64,000 bases of DNA, from positions 1,674,001 through 1,738,000 of the forward strand of contig JAHLEZ010000001.1 in the NCBI GenBank assembly GCA_020726505.1, in the 5' to 3' direction. Shown in pieces: positions 1 through 12,193 of this stretch. The notes under the pieces are model-generated. The model was not told the origin of the DNA. It saw only the letters and a list, made by a program, of their open reading frames with translations, and did not search any database. The DNA is from Leptodontidium sp. MPI-SDFR-AT-0119 (Eukaryota; Ascomycota; Leotiomycetes; Helotiales; Leptodontidiaceae). Within the stretch, counting starts at the first letter, position 1. Each line of letters starts with the position of its first letter. Both the position numbers and the translations under genes were made by a program.

Positions 1-2
1 TC

Positions 3-998
3 GCAGCGTCTTTCACAGCCAAAGACCGCCGCTACAACCCAGACACAAACGTCTTCAACTTCAACCCCTATAACCACATCCGCGCCCGTCGGAAAGACAA
101 GCGTACACGCCCTGACAGCGGGCAAGACGCCTTCTTCATAAGCCGCGTGGGCGAGAGTTCCGACGTAGCCCTCGGCGTTGCAGACGGTGTTGGAGGATGG
201 GTAGACTCTGGCGTCGACCCAGCGGATTTCGCGCACGGGTTCTGCGATTACATGGCTCACGCAGCATACACGCATAAGGCAGAGGCATGGAACCCCCCTC
301 TAGGAGCGAGGAGTCTTATGCAGCGCGGCTACGAGGAGATCTGTAAAGACGATTCGGTTAGAGCGGGGGGCAGTACGGCATGTGTGGCTGTTGCGAAGGG
401 CGATGGTATGCTGGAAGTCGCGAATCTGGGTGATTCGGGATTCGTGCAGTTGAGGTTGAACGCTATACATAACTACTCGGAGCCGCAGACGCATGCCTTC
501 AATACGCCGTATCAGCTGTCTATCATACCGGAGAAAGTGATGGCTCAAGCGGCTGCTTTTGGAGGCGAGCAGCTGTGCGATTTCCCGAAAGATGCGAATG
601 TCTCGCAGCATTCTCTTCGGCATGGAGACGTGCTTGTCTTTGCTAGCGATGGCGTTTGGGATAATCTCTCGAGCCAGGATATCCTGAGGATCGTATCGAA
701 GGTCATGCTGGGTGCGAGGGCTTGGGAACATACTGGTGGGGGAGTGGGTGTGGGGAAGAATCTGCATGAGTTCACGATGGCGGATGATGGGAAGGGGAGC
801 GCGGAGGAGATACCCAGTTTGCAGAGCTTCCTGGCTGTGGGTATTACCAGTGAGGCGAAATCGGCGAGTATGAATACAAGGGTTGATGGCCCTTTTGCGA
901 GAGAGGTGCAGAAGTACTATCCGCATGAAAATTGGAGGGGTGGGAAGGTTGATGATATCTGTGTCGTTGTAGCGGTTGTGGTTGAGGAGGGAAAGTGA
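3..998 (+). CDS. PTC7: PTC7-like PP2C protein phosphatase, 5' partial
   Basis: The frame is open from the left edge of the window, so the gene starts outside it; 331 residues are visible. A GTG at 147 is internal and not the start. PP2C metal and core motifs occur in order: GVADGVGGW near the start, GGSTACVAV, NLGDSGF, LVFASDGVWDNL and DDICVVVAVV at the C-terminus. Spacing and wording fit the PTC7/azr1 branch rather than the classical PTC1-3 group. In yeast this branch is a Mg/Mn-dependent Ser/Thr phosphatase of mitochondria, linked to coenzyme Q synthesis; the targeting region is not visible here. No intron is needed in the visible part. The product family is secure; the exact orthologue is less so. 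Confidence 0.88.
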   Translation, partial: AASFTAKDRRYNPDTNVFNFNPYNHIRARRKDKRTRPDSGQDAFFISRVGESSDVALGVADGVGGWVDSGVDPADFAHGFCDYMAHAAYTHKAEAWNPPLGARSLMQRGYEEICKDDSVRAGGSTACVAVAKGDGMLEVANLGDSGFVQLRLNAIHNYSEPQTHAFNTPYQLSIIPEKVMAQAAAFGGEQLCDFPKDANVSQHSLRHGDVLVFASDGVWDNLSSQDILRIVSKVMLGARAWEHTGGGVGVGKNLHEFTMADDGKGSAEEIPSLQSFLAVGITSEAKSASMNTRVDGPFAREVQKYYPHENWRGGKVDDICVVVAVVVEEGK

Positions 999-3900
999 GT
1001 GATGGGGATTAGATGGATTTAAGGAATGGAATGAAATGGCTACGTATGTATCATATTAGATGAATGCTTCTTGATGAAGACTGTATAATGTAAGCTTTGA
1101 CTTGCTATAGAACGGAAGTTATGATATGTTTCTTTTGGCATACAATGGAAATGATTAGAGAGGGGATGGAGTTCCCAGTCGCTGAAATTACATTGCACAA
1201 GTAGGTTCTTCTCGCCAGCTTAGTAGAAGAGTTTCCTCCCAGAGGATTGAGTCCCCAGTTCATGTTGTTACCTCTTCTCTACTTACAGCTATTTCCTGCC
1301 CAGCATTTAAAGACATTCTTCCTCCTCTCTACCCTACGTTGGAATAAATTCATCCGGCAGGATGCAGCCTTTCAAATCCCATTATTTTTCTTCTTCAGTC
1401 CCAAAACCTAGTGGGTATGCTTGAACCTCTACAAACTGCCATCCCCCAGAGCCCACAGAAGTCCTCGCACTCAGTACAGACTACAGACCACAAACTCAAG
1501 ACAAGTCAGTTCACCACCTCGTGTTTGACATCCATCCAAACAAGACAGAAATCTCGGCTCAGAAGCACACTTTGTCCTAGAGGGGCGAGGAAGGAAAAGG
1601 CAGGAAAAGGCACAGTGTAATGTCGTGGCGCCGGGTACTTGCAGTGGTGGAGTCGTGTTCCTGAAAAACGGGAGGAAGGGAGGGAAACTGCAGAGATTGT
1701 GGTTTGTGGGTTGGTGGGTGTGCTTGGCTGATTTTATTTTTATTTTTAGGGAGAGAGGGTTTGTTAGATAATATCCTAAAGGGAGGATGTTTGAATATCA
1801 TTTTAGGACCACTAGGTCTTCTCGTGGAGAAAAGGTTGTCTAGATTCACTTCAGTACACCCAGCTGCTAGTTTCCGATCTCATAGCTGAATTCACGAAAT
1901 ACATTTTCTTATCCTAGATCCTTGAATTGAATCGGCGACTCGGGCTCTTTGTTTATTACCGACCTCGGACACTGTAGAACACAACAGCAGAGAGCAAAAC
2001 CAGGGTTCAGAGCAGGCTCGTACGAGATGCCCCAGTCCGTTCCAGGTGATGGGACGATCTTCGAGATTGGGTTGCAGATCTACCAGAAGAGAGATTCAAT
2101 GGCGTACGGTGCTTCTGCTGGATATTATGATAGAGTGCAAATGTAAGAATCTTACCTACTGTGCACTAGAAGTCAAGAGACGAACACCAGCCCCTCCGGT
2201 TCTAGAGAGGGTTTGGACGCCCTGGAAATGAGATCTGAGCCAGCCAAGATCTGCGTCTTATCGGAATGATCTAACCAAATCCAGAGGGCTAGGTTCTTTT
2301 TAGAGAGACACAACGTAGACTAGAGTGTCACAAGTGAATGGAAGCATCCTATCATTTTCGAGAAATCAACAATGAGCGCACGGCCACCTCGCTTGGGGCG
2401 AAAAAAGCAAGCAGTGTGGGCTTGAGTATTTTCTTTTGGTATATTTTCTTCTCTTCTGTCCATTACTGTGAGTTTGAGAGTTAAACGTATGAACCGTTTG
2501 CACCATTCCCTGATTTAACTTTGCGAGGTGCTTCTTTTCAAGTTTCCTGTTATTGTAGGTAATCGTTTGTACTTGGTACTCAGCCCGGCCCTGCTTGGGA
2601 TCGGTTCGGGCCGGTCTGTTCGGCTCGACTTGAAAATCGCTGGTGGATGTCTCAGGTCAGTCATCTCGTCGATCATGGATCCCTCCCCCTCCCTCTTCAT
2701 CCCTCAACTCAACGCCTTCTCATCCCCCAGATTTGGCGTCATGGCATCGCATGAGACCGTTCGTTCGACCGTTGAGAGGCCGCCAATGGAGGAGCTTCGT
2801 GAAGATGGTCTGGTCAGCTGCATCGGGCATCGAATATCCTTGCGGTGATAGGTAGCAAAGAGATCTGATCGTAAGTCGAGGGTTTGCCTGGCGCCCCCTC
2901 TCTCATCTCATATATCATAATCCCGAATAAAAGGGACGGCCTCAAAATCCCCCGCCTTCAAGCCTCGAAGCTCGAGGGTGCCTCCCTTGATTGGCACTTC
3001 AGCTGGGCATGTCTCTCAGAGGTGTATGTAATAAGTGGAGAGCGACCTCGAGATGACCTCGAGCTTCCCTTACACAGCATGTGCTGCACGATATTCTTTC
3101 TCTACTGTACCTAGGCACATCTACATTGTACAGAACACAGCAGCGCAGACAGGGCATGAGTGGACGACACACCACAGCCGTCACCGTCAAGTCAAGTAAA
3201 GTCAAGTCAACACAACACCACATGAGCTCCACCCACTAAACGAGGAAACAGAAGCAGAATAAACGTTGCATCCATTGAAACTATAAAGCACTGTGTTTAC
3301 CAACCTTTGCTTTCTTTTTGAGGACCTCCAACTCTGCCTTTTAGTTCCGTTTTGTTTTGTTTCCTTTTCTTTTGTGCTGGCTGGGCCTGTCTTGTCCTGC
3401 TTTAATAGCGACATGGATGGCTACAGCTCTCCTTCCTCAAGTCCCAAAGCGACATCCGCGCTTGCCTCCCTCCTGGCATCACCGACGCCCAGAATATCAC
3501 GCACCTCGAAAAGGTGAACTCTTCCACAAGGCGACCTTCACGTGCCTCTATCAATGCCTAATGGTTGAATTCACCTTTCTATTAGGCATCATCTTTCCTG
3601 AATCTACAAATCTTCTTTCCCAACCTAGATCCTCGAATCTCCATCTCTTCTCTTCTCAACCTCCACGACATCACCACCCACGTCAATTGACTACCAATCT
3701 CTACGCCAACTCGGGGAGCTGTATCAATTGGTGAATTGTATTTACCTTTCTTGATTCTTTGCAGAGTTTGTACACTGCTGCGACACCTACGACTTTCACG
3801 CGTCTCGAATAGTTCACGGAGCGCCGTTAGAGCAAGTTTGTGCCCACTTAAGTCTTCGAGCTGGAGACAGCTTCGAATTGGCTGCCCCGCTAATTGTATT

Positions 3901-4044
3901 GTTGACTGACATTATACTAGCTGTTCCTCCCGATCTGTTTTCTGGCCTTCGAAAGGTTCACAGGAAACCAAACAAAGGCTCGACCCCCGAAGCGGCGCTT
4001 CGATTTGCCGTTGTCTTATTGTCGTCACATGGAAGACTACCGAG
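999..4044. other. Intergenic region with a possible upstream exon
   Basis: About 3 kb between the phosphatase and the GAF-region gene. Only short unconvincing ORFs occur. The segment 3413-3513 opens with ATG and reads a Ser/Pro-rich peptide ending exactly at AAAG|GTGAAC, so it may be a first coding exon of the downstream gene (see that entry). A GTACCTAGG-type palindrome lies near 3108. A pyrimidine-rich stretch at 3300-3400 could be promoter or leader. Confidence 0.5.
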
Positions 4045-7000
4045 ATGGAGGACTCATTTGGCCAAGACAAGAACACCGCCAACAGTCTCTTCTCGAAGAT
4101 GGACCCGGATGCTATATCTGAAAAGCCAAAAGAAGATTCTGCTGAGGGTCGTGCCTTTCGCAGCCAAGGATTAGAAGAATTCCTTGATAATCTTGCAGTA
4201 TTAGATCAAAGTGTGATCGTAAAGGAGGAGAAACAGCAGGCCGTTGAGAAGGCAAACAAGAAGGCAAAGAATATGGGGGCCAGAATTATGAACAAGATGC
4301 TGGGTCGATCATCAAATAAGGCAGAAAAGATCACAGTCCAATCTGCTACACAGCCCCAGCTGTCCGCGTCAGAGCCATTGGCTGAGAAGTTCAAGGAAGT
4401 TCAAGAGGCTTCAGATGAGGACGATATTATACAACCATCCCCTTACGCCGACCCATTGAGATACCGCTTACAACCTCGTCGGGAGCAGGCCAACTTGAAT
4501 CGTAATGCGATCATCAGCTCAAACCCAGAGTCCGCTGTCTCGGGAATCACCATCGCACGCAACAGAGGGGAGGCTCATTTGGCGCTCTTTGGCCCTGTAG
4601 AGAATCCAGACGACACCAATACTACAACAAGCCTAAGAGCAAACAGCTTTCGAAACACTCCATCTCGAATTAGGAGCAGTGATGTTGAATCAATCAACTT
4701 CCAGGAACCTATTGCATTTGATCCGGATGAAATGTCTCTTGCTCCACCGCAGGGTGATATGGCATCATCAGCACCCATGACTTATGAAGAGCAGGTCCAC
4801 CAGTATCAACAGCAAGAACTTCAGTATGTTGTGAAGACGGTTGCTCAGGATCTCTCATGCCGCGCCACCTGGAAACAGTATATGGAGTCATACTCTCGGG
4901 TACGAAATCTCCTCCAATAGAGAAATTCTGGATGCTGACGCTTTTATCTAGGGCCATTTCAATCTGATCAATCCTCCTCCGCCACCACCACTGAATTCAA
5001 CATTTGAATATCTACCTGCCGTCTTCCCACCGGGAGAGTCAAACAGGATGAAGATGAGCAGGGAGTATGACATTCTCTGGCCACAATGGGGCCAAGAGAA
5101 GGCTGGAGACCTGATTCGTCTGGCGATGAAGCAATTTCAGACGAAATATGTTTCGCTCAGCTTCTTCGACGAGCACTATGAGATCTTCAAGGCTGAGAAT
5201 GGCTACAATATATCTCACGTGGACCGTACTGTCAGCTTCGCAGCACATTGTCTTCTCTCAAAGGATGTTCTCGTCATTTTGGACACCAGAGAGGTACCTT
5301 TCCCCATCTCCTCGTTTAAATAATAATACTAACCATAGCAGGACTGGCGATTCACCAAGAACCCATTGGCGGTTGAAAAACCCAAGATTCGTTTCTGGGC
5401 CGGTGCGCCTATGATGTCTCCCTGTGGAGAGGTGTTGGGAGTCTTTGCCATATTTGCCACCAAACCTCGGTCATCATTCACACCTGTAGAACGTCGAGAA
5501 CTCGCCGAGTTCACTGCACTGGTGATGAAAGACCTCAAGCTGCAAGTTGATGCATTAACCATTCTCCGTCAACGTTCCACTCCAATTCTGGACCGAGAGT
5601 CTCTTATCAACGCACCCTATCGGGCGCAAAGTATCAACTCCATTGTTGGCTTGAGCGGTATCGATTCTAACCTTGTTCCACCTGCATTGAGTTATCACAA
5701 GGGTAAAACTCCCAAACCAAAACGGTCTCGTGTATTCATCGACAGGGCAAGTCAAGATGCTCTTCTGCATCCTTCCGAGCAAACTCCACCATCCTCTGCC
5801 GAATCAAGCTCTGGATACTTTGATACCCCAAGCAGCCTGATGACCAACCATGACCAGGCCTCAGGGCAATTTGGAATAATTCGAGGCCAATATTTCCATA
5901 ACTCTATGGCATCTTACCCTAGTGGTATCAGAGTCTCATCCCCTCGTCCATTCTCGTCGTCAGATCTGACGTCTCTCCACCCGCATCCACCAAACACACC
6001 GGTTCAACCTGTAAGAGAAGCTGATCTCTCGACAAGACCGAAGTTCGACCTTGATTGGAACGACTTTAAGAATCTCACCGACGAAGATTGCGCTGAGCCA
6101 TATCCGCAAAGTGCTTCCGTTGCACCCAGAGTTATCAGAAGAACTAGGAGTGATCGATTCACTGGTAATTCTAGCATGAAGCCAAGATTCAGTCATCTGG
6201 AAAGCATCGCTTCTCTGGCCGAGTATCAACAAGATTTTGGCATGGACGGCAGTGGTAATGAAGATAGCTACAACTATCGGAGAAACGTAGGCTATGAAGG
6301 TGACAAAGTCCTTACTCGTCAACGAAGTCAAAATTCCGGAATGTCGTCATCCAGATCTTCTCGAACAAGCGCGGCTGAGACTTCTGTCGGAAAATATCTC
6401 AACGTGCCACTTGCGCGAGTTTCTTCCAATACGACTTCTGCGAGAAATCGCGCACGAGAAGTCGATAACAGTCCTCTGATCGACCTAACGACGCCGCCCG
6501 ACAGTGAGGAGACCTCTCTTCAAACAAAGGAGCAGAGAATGATAGTCTACAAGAAGTCTGCGACTCTGCGCCCGAACAGGATTTCTTCCAACGCTCCAAC
6601 TGTAGAGTCCACTTTCAGCCTGTCAAACGAGACTAAAATCGAAGCAGCACGGGCATGCTCTTTCCATGCTCAGAAGCTAGGTTACGATCTCGTCTATGCT
6701 GTTGAGATCAAGCCTGCACGACAGTTCATGTCTGACGAAGAGATTTTGGCTCCAAATGGGTTGAAGATGAAGACCCTAGCCGCCTTTGGTCTTAATCATA
6801 CTCTTAATATGACTCCCTCGACACACATACGTGCTCTTCGCGCCAGAGGAGGTGAACATTGGTCAGACCCAGCAGGTACCAGGTACCAAGAAGGCGACTA
6901 CCAATCGGGGGTACTTGATTCCAATTCATTCCGAAGGAGGCCCTCGTGCAAAGAGAAGCTCTGGGATCATCTTGGGTGTCTTTCGCAAGCCACGACGTGT

Positions 7001-7199
7001 AATGACTGGTGAGATTCCCAGCGCAGCTGCCGAGATGGAGAGACTTGTTGCTTTCGGACAGGTTCTTATCAGCATCTTCAGAGGAAAGGATCGAAAGCAA
7101 ACCAGGTCAAACACCGAGAGCACATTCCCTGCCAATGAGGCCCAGGAGCTCGTATTGAAGACACACTCTTTCGATATTTCTCGAAGCCGTCCATACTAG
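4045..7199 (+). CDS. Protein with two GAF-like regions; frame interrupted
   Basis: Three exons, 4045-4899, 4952-5293 and 5342-7199, with GT-AG introns of 52 and 48 nt (the second has a TACTAAC branch site). Residues about 320-460 form a GAF-type ligand-binding domain, including RFWAGAPMMSPCGEVLG and VLGVFAIFATKPR. A long Ser-rich linker follows, then a second GAF-like region from about residue 820. After YQSG at 6910 the frame must move by one base to continue with LIPIHSEGG and KRSSGIILGVFRKPRR down to the stop at 7199. Reading the G run at 6907-6911 as four bases instead of five restores it, giving about 1017 residues. As written the protein stops early, at 7012. A coding exon at 3413-3513 could splice to 3921 in frame (intron 407 nt), so the true start may lie upstream. 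GAF regions of this kind suggest a soluble sensory or signalling protein; no ligand can be named. Confidence 0.72.
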
Positions 7200-9444
7200 A
7201 TGCACATCTCCGTACTACTTTCGATCTGCGTTACTACTAGTATCCGAAGCTCAGGAATGACTTTGTCTACCCCTTTTTCTAACTTCGCAAGCACGCCTTT
7301 CAGGGAGCAATCTCTGGTTGATTCCTATACCGTATAGGTTGAACATAGACGACTTCTTCCTCGACATACGAAGCGAATTTGACATTCTGCAATTTTCTCC
7401 ATTGGCGTACTCTTTTCCTTACCATTTTCACGAACACCAACGAGTTGTCAGACTACATTTTCCTCACGTCACACACGAGTGAATGAATAAAACGAACAAC
7501 AATATGCTGAGCATAGAACGAACGAACGATAACGATATTTACGGTTTCAGAATCCTGCGATACCCACTTTCGGTCGTTTTGTTTCCATCTTTTCTTTTCG
7601 TCACAAGTTGAGGAGGAAGGGCATATGACTGACTGGATGGCACCTTGGTCTGCGATATCTCTGTCATTGACATTGTATCCACCTGGCATGCGGACATCAT
7701 TCACGTTTGGCTCACCGGAGAGTACATAAAGGTGGTGGTCAGTACCTTGAGAGCCTTTATAGGGAAATGAATGGGATGGGATAGAATGAGTGAGAGAGAT
7801 CAAGCATGGTCATGGTAGAACGATGCGGATGAAAGGTTGCTTATATTTGGGAATAAACTGCGTGTAACGAGTAGATGCGGAATATAAAAGCCAAAAAAAA
7901 AAATCATCCTTGAGCGCTTGAATGCGATGTATGTGATGCTCGGTATGTACTACTTCTCATATATATCTCTCAATCCCTTTCCCTCATGGCTCTATGTAGT
8001 TTCTATCTAGCCTTTACGGCCTCTGTAAAGAATCGATATCTAGAACTCCGTAGCCGAGTGGAAGACGTGGCAAGCAAACGTTCGCCCACCTAAATTGTTG
8101 ACCTAGAAAAGGGAAGACTTGCTCGTTCATATCACAGGAAGAGCAGGAAGAAAACGAAGATGATGAGTAGTCTAGTTCGTGCACATCATGGATCCCCCCC
8201 TCTCTGCTTCTCCTGCTCCTTGCGTTTCCTAAAGGATCTAAAGAAGTCAAGAAGAAAGTAAAATTGAATGAAGAAAACAATGTCCCCTCCCTCATCTTCT
8301 GAATTAAAATATGAAGACATAATGTTGCGTTTCCTTTCTAAAGTCTATGGTTGAATGGCTGACACAAGGTCATGACAGAATTGGAACCATTTTTATTAGT
8401 TCTCCTCCTCACCTCTCCTCTCCTGTCCTCTTCCTCAAACTTCGTAGATCTGAGATCGGACCCGTCACCCTGAACCGCCAATATCAAAACCCAAACCACA
8501 AGACTGAAGAGCAGAGGAAGAGGGAAAAAAAAACACCCCAGATTTGCCCCCCTCCCTCAAACGATCCTATCCACTTTCCTTTCTTCGACTTTTCTTCTTC
8601 CACTGCCCCCAAACCATCGACTTTCGTACGCAGGTTAGGACGAAATGAACATCCTCGCGTTCAGGATATAGAAATACCTGCCCTTGGGCTTTGGGAGGAG
8701 AAAAAGGTAGGACAGGAAAAATCTCAAAGGGGGGTTCAGTCTGAATCAAGTAATGCAACTGACACCAAAACAGGTCTTCCCTTGAAAATGCAGATCTTCA
8801 ATGTCGTGGGTAGATTTCAGTACTTTAGCTAAGCTGAGCTTCTCTGGGGTCTTGCTCAAATTTCTAGCGGCATATCATCAGGAGGCACGGAGACGAGAGA
8901 TGAAGACGAAGGAAACTCGATAGAGGGGGTTTCGATCAAGGGAAGCTACAAGCTGGATTTATGTACAAGTACAGTACAAATAGCAGGTTCCAACAGTACT
9001 TCAAAGCCAAGTTCACCAGCCGATGAAATGGGCTGCAATTCCAGGAGAGTAAATTGCTAAGACGCGGTTGGGAATAAAGTAAACGTATGAACATAAGTGA
9101 CAAATCGCGAGCTTTCGTGTCATGGATGGATTTCAGTACTTCAATCAAAACTCGATGTCGGACTGGAGGCGGAGTTTCGTCATCATACGACCAGTAGTAT
9201 CAGGGAGTAAGCGATTTGGTAGGCAAGAAGCAAAGGCAAAAAACTCAAAAGGGGGCTCAAAATTCAGGAAGAATCGACGGTCATCTATTTTACACGGCCA
9301 CTATCTATCAACCTTCCCTCCGATCGGCACCCCTCCCACCATTCAATACACGCAAGCTTCCTTCCCCACCATGCCAGAACAAAAGAGAAAGAGATAGACG
9401 GAGTAGCATTCAGCCATTAACGCGGGGGATTTTATTTTGTTCGT
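7200..9444. other. Intergenic region
   Basis: About 2.2 kb between two converging genes, so it should hold both 3' UTRs. ORFs up to 161 codons are present but have low-complexity content and no recognisable family. An A-rich run at 7892-7902 and two short G-rich or A-rich patches (about 8700-8740 and 9235-9260) are the only notable features. No gene is supported. Confidence 0.45.
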
Positions 9445-11733
9445 TTAGGCGAAGCTCTTGGTGAAGGTGGTGACAACATCCTTCAGTCTTGCCTCGAGGT
9501 CCTTGCTCAACGCACCCTCCTTGTCAATTGTGGCCAACAGATCCGACTCGTTCGACTTCAAGTGTGCGAGAAAGTCAGACTCCCATTGCAGGATCTTGTC
9601 AACGGGGATGCTATCGAGATGTCCGTTGACACCGGCGTAGATGAGAGGAACCATTTCGTTGACGGCCATTGGGGAGTATTGCTTTTGCTTGAGGAGCTCA
9701 GTCAACTGCGACGAAAATTAGGTTAGCCACATTTCCTAGACATATCATCCCATCCATAGGATCTAGACTTACACGTTCACCACGGTTGAGGGTTTGCTTG
9801 GTAGCGGCATCCAAATCGGAACCGAATTGGGCGAAAGCTGCGACCTCACGGTATTGGGCCAAGAAAAGCTTCAAGGAACCAGCGACTTGCTTCATGGCCT
9901 TAAGTTGGGCGGCTGAACCGACACGGGAGACGGAAAGACCGACGTTAATCGCAGGTCGGATACCCTTGTAGAAGAGCTCGGCCTCCAAGAAAATTTGTCC
10001 ATCGGTAATCGAAATGACGTTGGTCGGGATATAAGCGGACACATCACCACCTTGAGTCTCAATGATGGGAAGGGCAGTCAAGGATCCACCACCGTGCTTG
10101 TCGCTCATCTTGGCCGCGCGCTCGAGAAGACGAGAGTGGAGGTAGAAGACATCACCGGGGTAAGCCTCACGTCCTGGTGGGCGACGGAGAAGGAGGGACA
10201 TTTGTCTGTAAGCAACTGTGATCGAGTTAGTAATTACACATGTACATTATTCTCAAGAGTTGGAATTTACTGACCAGCCTGCTTGGAAAGATCATCGAAT
10301 ATGATAACAGCGTGCTTTCCGTTATCTCTAAACCATTCTCCCATTGAGCACTTGAAGAAGTTAGTAATTGACTTATGACGGTTGTTTTGAGACGGGGCTA
10401 AGAAATGTCCCCAGAAGACTTGGTGACATTGAAACAGGAAAATGACGGGTTATCCCATTACTTACGCCTGTGAAGGGTGCAATATATTGCAGTGGAGCCG
10501 CTTCGGAGGCAGTGGCGGCAACGATGATGGAGTACTTCATGGCGTCGTTCTCCTCGAGGGTCTTGACAAGCTGGGCAACGGTGGATCGCTTTTGTCCAAC
10601 AGCGACGTACACACAGTAGAGCTTCTTGGACTCGTCGTTTCCGTCGTTCCAACGCTTCTGGTTGAGCATGGCATCGAGGGCAACGGCAGTCTTTCCGGTT
10701 TGACGATCACCAATGATCAATTCACGCTGTCCACGTCCAATTGGCACCATGGCGTCGACAGACTTAAGACCAGTCTGTACTGGCTGGTTGACAGAGTGTC
10801 GAGGAAGAATACCTGGGGCCTTCAACTGAGCACGACGCTTCTCGGTGGTCTTGATGGGTCCCTTTCCATCAATTGGGTTTCCAAGAGCATCAACGACACG
10901 GCCGAGCATCTCAATTCCGACGGGAACATCGACCTGTTGTCCATAAGCGCTTGGCAATTGAGCTCTGCATCATATATACTCACAATCTCTCCGGTACGCT
11001 TGACAGTCTCACCCTCCTTGACCAGACGATCAGAACCGAAAAGCACAACACCGACTTGACCAGCCTCCAAGTTCATGCACATGCCCTTGACACCGGACGC
11101 GAACCTAACTTGCATGAGCTCGAGGCATTTTAGATGAACCTGAAGATACTTACTCGACAAGTTCCTCAGCTTGCACGTTGCTCATGCCATGGACACGGGC
11201 AATACCATCACTAATTGCTAGTCAGCACTGAATTCCATTCCCAAGCCTCCATACGTATAGCTATTGATGTCGTCGTGTTTGTTATGATGGAACGTACCCG
11301 ACGGATAAAACACGGCCGGTCTCGGCGAGGCCGGACTCCTCCTGGACACCTCTAATTCTCTGTTCGAGGATAGATGAGACTTCGGTTGGCGATGCCTTAT
11401 CAGCAGATGCGTAGCCTCGGATTTGTTTTGATGCTGCGTTGAAAGCTGCGGGTGCGGCAGTTCGTCCCTAGGAGAAAATGCCAGTTAGCCGAAGCCCGAA
11501 AAAAACGTCAAGTGGTAGCTGTCGAAGCTGGCCCAACAGCTCCCAACAACCGACATGCAAGCTGCGAGGGCACCAATTGAGCTTCGGAATGAAGTATCAA
11601 TTGACCTCGATGGATTGCAGATGGATTGAAGAAGCTTTGGATCGGGGATGGAAGGACGTACTGCTGCGACTCTGCCAGACGCAGAGATTGCGCCCACCGT
11701 CCGGCTGGACTGTCGGAGAGCGTTTCTGAACAT
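9445..11733 (-). CDS. ATP1: Mitochondrial F1F0 ATP synthase subunit alpha
   Basis: Eight exons on the minus strand (11662-11733, 11298-11467, 11154-11210, 10984-11104, 10466-10933, 10275-10350, 9773-10215, 9445-9705) join in phase to 555 residues, the normal size. The N-terminus is Arg-rich and acid-free ([20 protein letters not shown]), a mitochondrial presequence; mature protein likely begins near [11 protein letters not shown]. The nucleotide-binding P-loop GDRQTGKT lies at residues 215-222, the SVSRVGSA arginine-finger region further on, and [11 protein letters not shown] is also present. With beta it forms the catalytic hexamer of the inner-membrane ATP synthase; alpha sites bind nucleotide but are non-catalytic. 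The 57-nt and 76-nt exons are small but each is needed to keep conserved sequence. The start is the only ATG before the presequence. Confidence 0.97.
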
Positions 11734-11955
11734 GGTGACCACGGTCTATGGGTTAAGGAGAGAGTAAAGAATCAATTGCAAGAGGCAATTGATAGAGAGG
11801 AGATGGCGATGGGGTGTGGTGGTCGGTGGTATGAAGACCTCTGAGACTGGGAGTTGAAGCAAGCAGGAGCAACGGCTGGAGAAGGGCTTCTTCTCTTTCG
11901 CGCTAGGGAAGTCACGGGGAGGGTGGATCCACCATTCTGAACCGAACTGACCGCC

Positions 11956-11966
11956 GGCCAATCAGA
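11956..11966. promoter_or_regulatory. CCAAT-complex motif upstream of ATP1
   Basis: GGCCAATCAGA, about 220 bp upstream of the ATP1 start codon. It contains CCAATCA, the preferred site of the fungal Hap2/3/5-type CCAAT-binding complex, which controls respiratory genes. An identical 11-mer lies at 12183. Binding is inferred. Confidence 0.5.
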
Positions 11967-12182
11967 CGAGTCGGCAATTCCCCATTGCTTTTGATCCTGA
12001 AAGTCAGGTCCTTATGGATGGCCTTTGGGCACCTTCACCGTCTTTCACTCTTTCCACACTTCTCTCCATCATCATCACCACCACCATGAGGATAAGGCCA
12101 GACATATGGGAAACTCACATCTTCATTGAGCACCGCAACCAATACACGAATTCTCCGGCGCAGTGGAGCATCACGTGTCGTG

Positions 12183-12193
12183 GGCCAATCAGA
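12183..12193. promoter_or_regulatory. Second identical CCAAT motif upstream of ATP1
   Basis: The same 11 bases, GGCCAATCAGA, in the same orientation, about 450 bp from the ATP1 start codon. Exact reuse of the flanks as well as the CCAAT core strengthens the case for a functional pair. Confidence 0.45.
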
